Assembly: GCA_015655075.1 (NCBI GenBank)
Contig: JAATFT010000086.1
Location: 1 to 37,174 of the forward strand
Source of the DNA: Clostridiales bacterium
GTDB taxonomy: Bacteria > Bacillota > Clostridia > Lachnospirales > Lachnospiraceae
DNA length: 37,174 nt
Reading direction: 5' to 3'
The notes beneath the pieces were generated by a model. That model had not been told where the DNA came from and did not search any database. It worked only from the letters and a program-made list of their open reading frames with translations. This document shows, in pieces, positions 1 through 7,124 of the stretch. Both the position numbers and the translations under genes were made by a program. The stretch's first letter is position 1. Every line of letters begins with the position of its first letter.

Positions 1-308
1 ATTTGAAGTATATCAGCTATCTGTTTTGCTTCTTCGGATATCTCTCCTAAAAACTGAGTAGTAACAGCCAGCCCTGCTCCTTCTGCTTCATCAAGATTCT
101 TCAATAATTTTACTACGCCGCCTTCTACATTCTGTATAGAATATCCAGTTGTCATTAGCAATTCATGCTTTCTAAGCCACGGGGCTATATCCGGCATTTC
201 CATAGTATCTATGCATTGAATCTCCCTATACATGCCGGCCTTTCCCGCTACCAGTTTACACCGCTTCATTCCTTCTGTTTCTAACGCCTCTTTTACTGTT
301 ATTGACAT
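1..308 (-). CDS. PucR-type transcriptional regulator, N-terminal part (cut by window edge)
   Basis: This is the first ~102 residues of a protein whose gene runs off the left edge. The start ATG (306-308) has a GGAGG ribosome site just upstream. The visible part begins MSITVKEALE, has a RCKLVAGKAGM stretch, then MEMPDIAPWLRKHELL followed by MTTGY. That pattern matches the N-terminal domain of PucR-type activators (purine-catabolism regulator-like, PF07905), which normally precedes a C-terminal helix-turn-helix. What it regulates cannot be told because the C-terminus and downstream genes are outside the window. The family assignment is fairly firm; the specific role is unknown. Confidence 0.75.
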   Translation of the reverse strand, partial: MSITVKEALETEGMKRCKLVAGKAGMYREIQCIDTMEMPDIAPWLRKHELLMTTGYSIQNVEGGVVKLLKNLDEAEGAGLAVTTQFLGEISEEAKQIADILQ

Positions 309-406
309 AGTTTATCCTCCATAATCGAGCAGGAGGGAAAATTACAGCATTTACCCAACCTCTCATACCCATCGTACGTACCCTTCCGTACACAGCGCAT
401 TAGGTT

Positions 407-1714
407 CTAATTTTCTTTTCTTCTTAAAATATCATTAATGTCCAGGTCAATGCCAAAGTCTACGAAGATTTTTTGTTTCGGATGAGGGCAGCTTTCCATG
501 TCGTTGCCGTCTTCGTCGGTAATCTTTTTAACGGTTACGGATAGATTCCTGCCGTCGGGTTTCATTACTTCTATTTCCTCCCTTACCGAGAATTTATTTT
601 TCTGTTCCAATTCGTAAAGGCCTTTCCCGTTTTTGCCGCTTATAATACCCATATATGTGTATTCTTTAATATAGGTGTTATTATCATAGATCTGGGCTTC
701 TTCGTTAGGTTTTCCGAAGAAAAATCCGGTTGTAAACTGCCTGTAAGTACATTTTGATATTTCTTCTTTATAGTATGGTATATTTTTCTTATACTGATTC
801 AAAGATTCATAAAAATCATCAATGGCTTTCCGGTATGTTCTGGCTACGGAAGCTACATACAGAGCTGTTTTCATTCTGCCTTCCACTTTAAAGCTGCTTA
901 TACCGGCTTGTACTAATTCGGGGATGTATTCAATCATACATAAATCTTTGGAGTTAAAAATATAAGTTCCCCGCTCGTTTTCTTCCACCGGAAGATATTC
1001 GCCTGGTCTGGTTTCTTCGGTAAGGTAATACTTCCACCTGCAGGGATGGGTACAGGCTCCCCGGTTGGCATCCCTGCCGGTAAAATAGTTGCTCAATAAG
1101 CATCTGCCTGAATGGGCGATACACATGGCACCATGGACAAAGGTTTCAATTTCTAAATCCTCCGGTATGTTTTTCCGGATTTCTTTTATTTCTTCCAAAG
1201 ATAATTCACGGGCTGACACTACCCTTTTAGCACCCATCCTGTACCAGAAACGATAGGTTTTATAGTTGACATTATTAGCCTGGGTGCTGATATGGATATC
1301 AATCTCAGGGACCATTTCCCTTGCTATATCAAATACTCCCGGGTCGGATACAATAAAGGCATCCGGTTTGATTTCCCTAAGTTCTTTAAAGTAGCGGGAA
1401 ATACCGGATAAGTCTTCATTATGTGCTGTGATATTGGCAGTTACATATACTTTCCTGCCTTGGGAATGGGCAAATTCAATTCCTTCCTTCATATCCAAAA
1501 GACTGAAGTTTTTGGCTTTTGCCCTGAGGCCGTACATTTCCCCGCCGACATAAACCGCATCGGCACCATAGATGACTGCTGTTTTTAACACCTCCAGATT
1601 ACTTGCAGGGATTAATAATTCCGGTTTTTTATTAACATAGGATACCTGCCGCAGGCGGGCGCTGTTATTATTATAAGATGTCTGACCCGGGCAGACAACA
1701 TTGTTTTCTTCCAT
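407..1714 (-). CDS. trhP: U32-family peptidase-like protein, tRNA 5-hydroxyuridine synthase TrhP (YrrO/YegQ type)
   Basis: A 435-residue U32-family protein. The core opens with PELLIPA (31-37), and the family signature spans ETFVHGAMCIAHSGRC with Cys198 and Cys205, then Cys221 and Cys225 in GACTHPCRW, the likely 4Fe-4S ligands. In E. coli and B. subtilis the related YegQ/YrrO proteins are not proteases in practice: they use prephenate to hydroxylate U34 of tRNA (ho5U). The gene lies directly after a TrmR-type methyltransferase that would turn ho5U into mo5U, as in the B. subtilis yrrM-yrrN-yrrO group. Only one U32 gene is visible, against two in Bacillus. About 30 N-terminal residues precede the usual domain start. 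A different U32 role, such as rRNA hydroxylation, remains possible. Confidence 0.82.
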   Translation of the reverse strand: MEENNVVCPGQTSYNNNSARLRQVSYVNKKPELLIPASNLEVLKTAVIYGADAVYVGGEMYGLRAKAKNFSLLDMKEGIEFAHSQGRKVYVTANITAHNEDLSGISRYFKELREIKPDAFIVSDPGVFDIAREMVPEIDIHISTQANNVNYKTYRFWYRMGAKRVVSARELSLEEIKEIRKNIPEDLEIETFVHGAMCIAHSGRCLLSNYFTGRDANRGACTHPCRWKYYLTEETRPGEYLPVEENERGTYIFNSKDLCMIEYIPELVQAGISSFKVEGRMKTALYVASVARTYRKAIDDFYESLNQYKKNIPYYKEEISKCTYRQFTTGFFFGKPNEEAQIYDNNTYIKEYTYMGIISGKNGKGLYELEQKNKFSVREEIEVMKPDGRNLSVTVKKITDEDGNDMESCPHPKQKIFVDFGIDLDINDILRRKEN

Positions 1715-1782
1715 GCTTATTCCATGCCTTTCTATAAACTCGCCGGTTTTATTTAAAACTAAGTTGTACCATCTTTTAATTG

Positions 1783-2439
1783 TTATTTTACTTTTGTGCT
1801 GACGGTTACGCCGTCCCCTACCGGCAATACTGCTGTTTCCAGTTCTTCCATATGGGTTAGGGTATATAAGTATTCCCTCATTCTGGTATGAATGGTCCGG
1901 TCTCTTCTGGTTATAACATAACGGGATTGTGCAACTGACCCCTCTTGCAGTACATTATCTGTCACTAAAAGTCCTCCCTTAGGCAATATTTTCATAATCT
2001 CAGGGAGAAAATTCATATATTGGGCTTTCGCAGCGTCCAGAAATATAAAGTCAAATACATTCTGCCCATCCGTTGCCAGCTTCTTCAACAGCACTAATGC
2101 ATCTCCCTCAAGCAGAGTAATTTTATCCCCCTTGGGAGCGGAAGAAATATTTTTCCTGGCTTTTACCAACTGCATCTCAACCTTTTCAATGGTGGTTATG
2201 CTGCAATCCTTAGGCATATATTCACTCATAAATATGGAGGAGAAGCCCACTGCCGCCCCAATCTCCAGAATCCGGCGGGGTTTTTTAAGCGCAAGCAGAA
2301 AGCGCAGAAAAGTCTGGGTTTCCTTTCTGATAATCGGAACTCCTTCCAATAAGGCCGACTTTTCCAGCTCATATAAATGAGTGGGCAGTTCTCTCTCCAA
2401 TGTATTAATATAAGCGGTAATTCTCTCATCTACTATCAT
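1783..2439 (-). CDS. trmR: SAM-dependent O-methyltransferase, tRNA 5-hydroxyuridine methyltransferase TrmR-like (YrrM)
   Basis: A class I SAM-dependent O-methyltransferase of about 218 residues. The SAM-binding loop reads ILEIGAAVGFSSIFM and a metal/substrate acidic motif FIFLDAAKAQY follows, as in the catechol/caffeoyl-CoA-type O-methyltransferase family. B. subtilis YrrM (TrmR) makes 5-methoxyuridine from ho5U34 in tRNA, and its gene neighbours the U32 hydroxylase as here. I chose the ATG at 2437-2439 (protein begins MIVDERI) because GGGAG lies 7 bases upstream; the reading frame also stays open 8 codons further upstream, to an ATG with no good ribosome site. The preceding gap holds two hairpins. 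Function rests on family plus neighbour. Confidence 0.8.
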   Translation of the reverse strand: MIVDERITAYINTLERELPTHLYELEKSALLEGVPIIRKETQTFLRFLLALKKPRRILEIGAAVGFSSIFMSEYMPKDCSITTIEKVEMQLVKARKNISSAPKGDKITLLEGDALVLLKKLATDGQNVFDFIFLDAAKAQYMNFLPEIMKILPKGGLLVTDNVLQEGSVAQSRYVITRRDRTIHTRMREYLYTLTHMEELETAVLPVGDGVTVSTKVK

Positions 2440-2492
2440 ATAAACTCCCATTGCATACCGCATCTGTTTACAGACGTCCTATGTTGATAAAG

Positions 2493-2526
2493 GGCGAACC
2501 TGCGGCCGTTTCCGCCATGGTTCGCC
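2493..2526. repeat. Nested hairpin upstream of trmR
   Basis: Perfect 8-bp arms GGCGAACC (2493-2500) and GGTTCGCC (2519-2526) enclose an inner GCGG/CCGC stem. It lies in the spacer between the MltG-like gene and trmR. It has no good T-run in either direction, so it may be an RNA structure or processing site rather than a classical terminator. Confidence 0.55.
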
Positions 2527-2531
2527 TTTCT

Positions 2532-2569
2532 TGTCGAATAGGAAAATTGCGTCCTATTCAATAAAAAAC
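2532..2569. repeat. Palindromic repeat, copy 1 (GAATAGGA hairpin)
   Basis: Arms GAATAGGA and TCCTATTC with loop AAATTGCG (read on plus) sit next to an A-run. The same sequence, in opposite orientation and with longer arms, recurs at 34422-34464, about 32 kb away. It follows the MltG-like stop codon by a few bases. It could act as a transcript-end structure, but the T-run lies inside the stem rather than after it, so a dispersed palindromic element fits better. Confidence 0.6.
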
Positions 2570-2574
2570 CCGCC

Positions 2575-3099
2575 TTAATTATCACCTGTTGCATCAGTAT
2601 CATTTGTCCCGTCAGAATCCGAGGATTCTGATGGATTATCTGCCGTATTATTTTCCTCTTTTGTATCTGTTTCTCCGGATACATCGGAGCCTCCCGTACC
2701 AGAATTCGTTTTTTCCGATGAAGGCACCGTTATGATGGCAAAAATCTCATCATAGGTCATAGAAGTATTCAGAGTATAAGTACCTGGCATTATAGTATGC
2801 TTCTTAAGCTTCGCTTTTACATAAAAAGAATACTTATTGACTATTATGCTGTTTATTTCCAGCTTACTGGCCACATTCATAGTTGATTCACCTTTGTTAA
2901 CCTGAAACTTTATATCACGTCCAGGTTCTTGAGATACCGTTACTTGTCCAAAAATCTGGTAGCAGAAATCATAAGTTATATTACTGGCTCTTACTATCAG
3001 GATAACAGCAATGGTATAAAATAAAATATTCAATAAAAGGCGTAATATAAAGCTGGTTATTTTTAAAACCAGTCGTGCAGTAGTAGGCTTAGAAGTCAT
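2575..3099 (-). CDS. Short membrane protein with a YceG/MltG-type N-terminal domain, no catalytic domain
   Basis: A 174-residue protein. A basic N-terminus is followed by one hydrophobic segment (about 13-40), a LysM-like stretch with VNKGESTMNVASKLE and KHTIMPGTYTLNTSMTYDEIFAII (split by the second subdomain), and a Ser/Thr/Asp/Asn-rich tail from about 130. The middle resembles the small LysM-like subdomain of MltG (YceG), the endolytic transglycosylase that ends glycan strands. The transglycosylase domain, with its catalytic Glu, is missing; full MltG is about 340-380 residues. The position between trmR and RNase J matches B. subtilis yrrL (mltG) near yrrM, so this may be a shrunken orthologue. 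It has a good ribosome site (AAAGGAG). Biochemical role unknown; a non-enzymatic wall-binding membrane protein is my inference. Confidence 0.6.
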   Translation of the reverse strand: MTSKPTTARLVLKITSFILRLLLNILFYTIAVILIVRASNITYDFCYQIFGQVTVSQEPGRDIKFQVNKGESTMNVASKLEINSIIVNKYSFYVKAKLKKHTIMPGTYTLNTSMTYDEIFAIITVPSSEKTNSGTGGSDVSGETDTKEENNTADNPSESSDSDGTNDTDATGDN

Positions 3100-3120
3100 A
3101 CTTACTATCTCCTTTTACAA

Positions 3121-4794
3121 TCAATTTACTTCCATGATAATCGGGAGTATCATAGGATTTCTCTTCGTCTTTTTCCATAAGTAGTCGCTTAAGGAATCCT
3201 TAATCTCGTTTTTCATCTTCCCCCAATCCGTATTGTTTTTGCTAAGGCATTTATTCAAGGCATCGCTTACTACGATTCTTGCTTCATCCATCAGATTCTC
3301 TGATTCCCTTACATACACAAAACCCCTGGAAACAATATCCGGTCCGGATAAAATCTGATTCGTGTACTTTTCTAACGTTACTACCACTATCAGCAATCCG
3401 TTTTCAGACAAATGCTGCCTGTCGCGAAGTACAATATTTCCTACATCTCCCACGCCTAATCCATCTACAAATATCCCCTGTGCGGGAACTTTTCCCGCTA
3501 TACCGGCATGCTGGCCTGTAATTTCCAGTACATCGCCGGATGACATAATAAATACATTTTCCTTGATAACCCCCATATTTCGGGCTAATTCCGCATGCTT
3601 CATCAGATGCCTGTATTCACCGTGCACCGGAATCGCATATTTCGGTTTCGTTAAGGCATAGATAAGTTTGATTTCTTCCTGGCAGGCATGGCCGGATACA
3701 TGAGTATCCTGAAAAACAACCTTTGCCCCCTTCATAGACAATTCATTAATTACCTTAAATACCTGTTTTTCATTGCCGGGAATCGGGTTGGAGCTGAAAA
3801 TCACCGTATCCCCTGGCTTAATGGATACCTTTTTATGGATGGAGGCCGCCATTCTGGGCAGCGCTGCCATCGCCTCTCCCTGGCTTCCGGTAGTTATTAA
3901 TACGATTTTCTCGTCCGGATAATTCTTCATCTGTTCTATATCTATCATGCTGTTGTCAGACATAGTAACATATCCCAATTCTAATGCCGTAGTAATAATA
4001 TTGACCATGCTTCTGCCTTCAATTACTACTTTTCTTCCATACTTTTCTGCGGAATTAATAATCTGCTGTACCCGGTCCACGTTGGACGCAAAGGTTGCAA
4101 CAATGATTCTGCTGTGGATACTTTCTGCAAATATATTATCAAAGGTTTTACCAACCGTACTTTCCGACGGAGTATAACCAGGTCTCTCCACATTGGTGCT
4201 GTCACACATTAAAACCATCACACCTTTTTTACCAAGTTCTCCAAAACGCTGTAAATCAATGGTACTGCCAAATACAGGCGTATAATCAACCTTGAAATCG
4301 CCGGTATGAACAATAATTCCCACCGGAGTATAGATAGCTAAGGCTGCGGAATCCGCAATACTGTGGTTGGATCTTATAAATTCAATGCGAAAACACCCTA
4401 AATTAATGGACTGGCCATATTTTATCACTTTTCTTTTTGTAGTCTTTAACAAATTATACTCTTTTAATTTATTCTCAATGATACCGATTGTCAGTTTCGT
4501 TGCATATATCGGTACATTAATATCTCTTAGGATATAGGGCAGTGCGCCGATATGATCCTCATGCCCATGGGTAATTACAAAGCCCTTTACCTTGCTTATA
4601 TTTTCCTTTAAATAGGTTACGTCCGGTATCACCAGATCAATTCCCAACATGTCATCTTCCGGAAAGGATAAACCGCAGTCCACAACAATAATACTGTCCT
4701 CATACTCAAATGCGGTAATATTCATTCCTATCTGTTCTAAGCCTCCTAAGGGTATTATTTTAACACCCTTTACCTCTGTATTATTTTCTTTCAA
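3121..4794 (-). CDS. rnjA: Ribonuclease J
   Basis: A metallo-beta-lactamase/beta-CASP nuclease of about 557 residues that degrades and matures RNA through 5'-3' exonuclease and endonuclease activity. The metal-binding motif HGHEDH is near residues 76-81, preceded by VVDCGLSFPEDDMLGIDLVIPD; later motifs include TGDFKVD, STNVERPG, TTGSQGEAMAAL and PVHGEYRH. The length fits RNase J1/J2 (about 555). The frame opens upstream at another TTG, but GGAGG lies 8 bases before the TTG at 4792-4794, giving a protein that begins (M)KENNTEVKG; I chose that start. It follows fur by 81 bases, with a 14-bp palindrome between them. J1 and J2 cannot be separated by eye, so the symbol is tentative. Confidence 0.93.
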   Translation of the reverse strand: MKENNTEVKGVKIIPLGGLEQIGMNITAFEYEDSIIVVDCGLSFPEDDMLGIDLVIPDVTYLKENISKVKGFVITHGHEDHIGALPYILRDINVPIYATKLTIGIIENKLKEYNLLKTTKRKVIKYGQSINLGCFRIEFIRSNHSIADSAALAIYTPVGIIVHTGDFKVDYTPVFGSTIDLQRFGELGKKGVMVLMCDSTNVERPGYTPSESTVGKTFDNIFAESIHSRIIVATFASNVDRVQQIINSAEKYGRKVVIEGRSMVNIITTALELGYVTMSDNSMIDIEQMKNYPDEKIVLITTGSQGEAMAALPRMAASIHKKVSIKPGDTVIFSSNPIPGNEKQVFKVINELSMKGAKVVFQDTHVSGHACQEEIKLIYALTKPKYAIPVHGEYRHLMKHAELARNMGVIKENVFIMSSGDVLEITGQHAGIAGKVPAQGIFVDGLGVGDVGNIVLRDRQHLSENGLLIVVVTLEKYTNQILSGPDIVSRGFVYVRESENLMDEARIVVSDALNKCLSKNNTDWGKMKNEIKDSLSDYLWKKTKRNPMILPIIMEVN

Positions 4795-4842
4795 ACAATG
4801 CACCTCCAATAGTTAAATTTATGTAGAAATAACCCTTATATT

Positions 4843-4856
4843 TAAAGTGCACTTTA
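4843..4856. promoter_or_regulatory. 14-bp perfect palindrome upstream of RNase J
   Basis: TAAAGTGCACTTTA is a perfect palindrome in the AT-rich gap between fur and the RNase J gene. It could be an operator for a dimeric regulator. No known box is matched and the role is inferred only from symmetry and position. Confidence 0.4.
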
Positions 4857-4875
4857 TATTTAATTAGATTAGATT

Positions 4876-5349
4876 TCAATTCTTTAATGTTTTATCCCGC
4901 ATCCTTTCGCGGCAGCTTTTGCAATATCCGAACATTTTTACTTCATGATCCACCACTTTAAAATCCATAGTTTCTTCAATTCTATGTTCCAGTGTTTCCA
5001 GCAAGTCACCTTGAAACGTAAATACATTGCCGCAATTTAAACATATTAAATGATGATGATGGTGTGCGGTCTCTTTACATCCTTTATTTCCAATTTCATA
5101 ACGCACTAATCCGTCACCTAAATTTAATTTGTCAATAAGGTTTAACTCTGTCAATAATTGAATTGTTCTATAAACAGTGGCCAACCCGATATCCGGGTTC
5201 TTTTCCCTGACACATTCATATATCTCTTCAGCAGTCAAATGCTCATCCGGCCTGTTTTCCAATGCTTCAAGAATAACTACTCTCTGTGTTGTTACCTTAA
5301 GTCCTTTTTGTTTTAACAACGTTTTAAAACGCTCCTGTTTATCAGGCAT
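4876..5349 (-). CDS. fur: Fur-family metal-dependent repressor
   Basis: A 157-residue Fur-superfamily regulator. The N-terminal winged helix includes LKVTTQRVVILEALE and the recognition-helix region IGLATVYRTIQLLTELNLI. The C-terminal dimerisation domain has a run of five His before LICLNCGNVF and a final CKSC, giving the two CxxC zinc sites typical of the family. Members sense iron (Fur), zinc (Zur) or peroxide (PerR); the tail YCKSC and His-rich segment do not settle which. It sits between the DUF1292 gene and RNase J, a place where Clostridia often carry a fur-type gene. The upstream spacer is almost 400 bases and unusually repetitive. GAGGGTG precedes the ATG. Confidence 0.9.
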   Translation of the reverse strand: MPDKQERFKTLLKQKGLKVTTQRVVILEALENRPDEHLTAEEIYECVREKNPDIGLATVYRTIQLLTELNLIDKLNLGDGLVRYEIGNKGCKETAHHHHHLICLNCGNVFTFQGDLLETLEHRIEETMDFKVVDHEVKMFGYCKSCRERMRDKTLKN

Positions 5350-5553
5350 GGCATATCACCCTCTCGATTTTATAACGTCAACTGTTACAAAATCCATGAA
5401 ATCATGAAATCTAATTAAATAATTCGCACTTTTATAACCTGCATATAAATTTATAAATATTTACCTTTTAATAATTATTCCGTTTTTTAATTGTACTTTT
5501 TTTAATTTTTTTATTTTATTAATTGTTTTTTTACATATTTTATTAGTTCCATT

Positions 5554-5664
5554 TCTTAATTGTTTCATCTCTTTATTACTTCATCTTTGAATTGTTCCAC
5601 CTCTTAATTGTTTCATCTCTTTTTCATTCCGTCTTTGAATTGTTTTATTTTTTACTTGTTTCAT
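5554..5664. repeat. Imperfect 48-bp tandem repeat, about 2.3 copies, in the fur upstream region
   Basis: The gap 5350-5743 holds no convincing gene. Within it a 48-base unit beginning TCTTAATTGTTTCATCTCTT is repeated at 5554-5601 and 5602-5649, with a partial third copy after. On the minus strand the unit is 16 codons long and reads MKQLR-like peptides; a 27-codon frame runs from ATG at 5662-5664 to TGA at 5581-5583, without a Shine-Dalgarno. The rest of the gap is very AT-rich. It may be a decayed repeat-coding stretch or slippage-prone spacer. Confidence 0.6.
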
Positions 5665-5743
5665 TTCTAGTTTAAAATCTGCATGTTTCTGGAATAAATG
5701 TTTTGCAGCCACCTATTTATTAATTGTAATTTAACAGAAGTTT

Positions 5744-6019
5744 TTATGTTTCAATCTCAATATCATCTAGTAATTCTTCGAATATTTTAGCAATTAATTC
5801 CAATTCATTTTCATCTTCCACAATGTCATATAAGGCGGCTTCATCCGTATCCTTGGACAAATCTTTAAGAATATAAGCATCGCCTTCTTCGTCTTCCTCC
5901 TGCGCATCCGTAACCAAAAGATAAGTACAGCCGTTTAATTTCGTCTGTTCCAGAACATAAAACTCCACCTCTTCGTGATCATCCGTAATAAATATAACTT
6001 TATTTTTCATTTCATCCAT
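5744..6019 (-). CDS. DUF1292 family protein (YrzB-like)
   Basis: A 91-residue acidic protein of the DUF1292 family: VIFITDDHEEVEFYVLEQTKLNG, then TYLLVTDAQEEDEEGDAYILK, and an acidic tail (each shortened here). Its biochemical role is unknown. The start overlaps the yqgF stop in a TAATG arrangement with AGGAGAAA before it, so the two are translationally coupled. The order ireB-yqgF-DUF1292 matches yrzL-yrrK-yrzB of B. subtilis, which supports the identification. Confidence 0.88.
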   Translation of the reverse strand: MDEMKNKVIFITDDHEEVEFYVLEQTKLNGCTYLLVTDAQEEDEEGDAYILKDLSKDTDEAALYDIVEDENELELIAKIFEELLDDIEIET

Positions 6020-6486
6020 TACATTTCTCCTGTAACATTACTGGGTTTATTCTGCGATTTTCTCTGGTTGCTTAGGAAATCCAAATATCCCTGTAGTATG
6101 AATACCGCGGCAAGTTTATCCACTACCAGGCTTCTATCCTCCCGCCTGACATCACCTGAAATTAATGCCTGATGTGCTGCTACCGTAGTCAGCCTCTCAT
6201 CCCACAACGTTACCTCAAGCCCCGTCCTTTTTCTTAAAACATCTGCAAATTCTTCTGTTTTTACGGCACGTTCACCAATGGTATTGTTCATATTTTTCGG
6301 GTATCCCAGTACAATCCGTTCCACAACATATTCTTTAATAAGCTCATCAATTCTGGCCAGGGTCTGACGTAATTTTGTCTCGTGCTTCCTGCGTATCGTC
6401 TCTATTCCCTGGGCAGTGATTAATAATTCATCACTTATCGCTACACCAACGGTGACCGAACCATAATCCAGTCCCATAATCCTCAT
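6019..6486 (-). CDS. yqgF: YqgF/RuvX-type Holliday-junction resolvase-like nuclease
   Basis: A 155-residue RNase H-fold protein. The start [19 protein letters not shown] carries the first catalytic Asp (DYG), [16 protein letters not shown] holds the central motif, and [16 protein letters not shown] plus [14 protein letters not shown] complete the family pattern. Homologues take part in 16S rRNA 5' end processing and have been proposed as Holliday-junction resolvases. The frame is open a further 25 codons upstream, but GAGGAGG lies just before the ATG at 6484-6486, so I start there. Stop and next start overlap by one base with DUF1292. Confidence 0.92.
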   Translation of the reverse strand: MRIMGLDYGSVTVGVAISDELLITAQGIETIRRKHETKLRQTLARIDELIKEYVVERIVLGYPKNMNNTIGERAVKTEEFADVLRKRTGLEVTLWDERLTTVAAHQALISGDVRREDRSLVVDKLAAVFILQGYLDFLSNQRKSQNKPSNVTGEM

Positions 6487-6606
6487 GTTTCCTCCTCTTA
6501 TATCTGAATTGACCACCGGAAGAAACACACGCCCGCGAGTGCATTCACAAGCATCAAGCAAACTTACTGCTCACTTTGTCTTCACAAAAATGAAAAAACA
6601 TGGGAT

Positions 6607-6639
6607 TTATTTTCGTTCCGGCATATTACCTTCCTGCAT
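6607..6639 (-). CDS. Possible 10-residue leader ORF with strong ribosome site
   Basis: In the 257-base gap between ireB and yqgF, AGGAGG stands 10 bases before an ATG that opens a 10-codon frame (MQEGNMPERK) ending in TAA. Nothing in composition proves translation. It could be a leader peptide, a chance site, or the remnant of a lost gene. The rest of the gap shows no other feature. Confidence 0.2.
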   Translation of the reverse strand: MQEGNMPERK

Positions 6640-6743
6640 TTAACTGTTTTCCTCCTGGCTCTCATAACATAAATCATCTGCACGCATCCGATTTACTGTC
6701 AGACAATTATTTAATCAAAGATGTACATTATTCAATCTGTCTG

Positions 6744-7004
6744 TTATTTTAAATTGTGTTTGATATAATCATTCAATAATTCTTCTAGTATTTCGTCTCT
6801 TTCAACCTTCATAATCATGCTTCTGGCACCCTTGTGATTCGTTATGTAGGTTGGATCTCCTGACATGACGTATCCAACGATTTGATTTACCGGGTTATAT
6901 CCCTTCTCAGTCATTGCCGCAAAAACAGCAGAAATAATTTCTTTTACTGAAATTTCATTTTCCTTTTGCACCTTGAAATATTGCGTATTGTTAAAATCCT
7001 GCAT
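6744..7004 (-). CDS. ireB: IreB family regulatory phosphoprotein
   Basis: An 86-residue member of the IreB (DUF965, YrzL) family. The middle stretch [20 protein letters not shown] is the family's most conserved part. In Enterococcus faecalis IreB is a substrate of the Ser/Thr kinase IreK and tunes cephalosporin resistance; Thr residues near the N-terminus (for example NNTQYFK) could be the phosphosites, which is inference. It leads the ireB-yqgF-DUF1292 group. In many Firmicutes alaS precedes it; here the upstream gene is mtaB. AAGGACGTG precedes the ATG. Confidence 0.92.
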   Translation of the reverse strand: MQDFNNTQYFKVQKENEISVKEIISAVFAAMTEKGYNPVNQIVGYVMSGDPTYITNHKGARSMIMKVERDEILEELLNDYIKHNLK

Positions 7005-7124
7005 AACATCACGTCCTTTTTATCTTTCTCTTCCAATTTCATGAATATTTTCCCATCTTTGAAAAGAATGAATTTGAATTTAAACAGTATATTATATATA
7101 TATTAATATAAATCGTTGGAAATA

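Noticed and set aside
2226..2684. Extra frames overlapping trmR and its upstream gap
   Set aside because: They lie over trmR or the hairpin spacer, have no ribosome site and no recognisable motif.
5021..5080. Run of five His in the Fur-type protein as a foreign tag
   Set aside because: A His-rich stretch before LICLNCG is normal in Fur-family metal sites.
5554..5664. CRISPR array
   Set aside because: The repeats are directly adjacent with no unique spacers and are imperfect.
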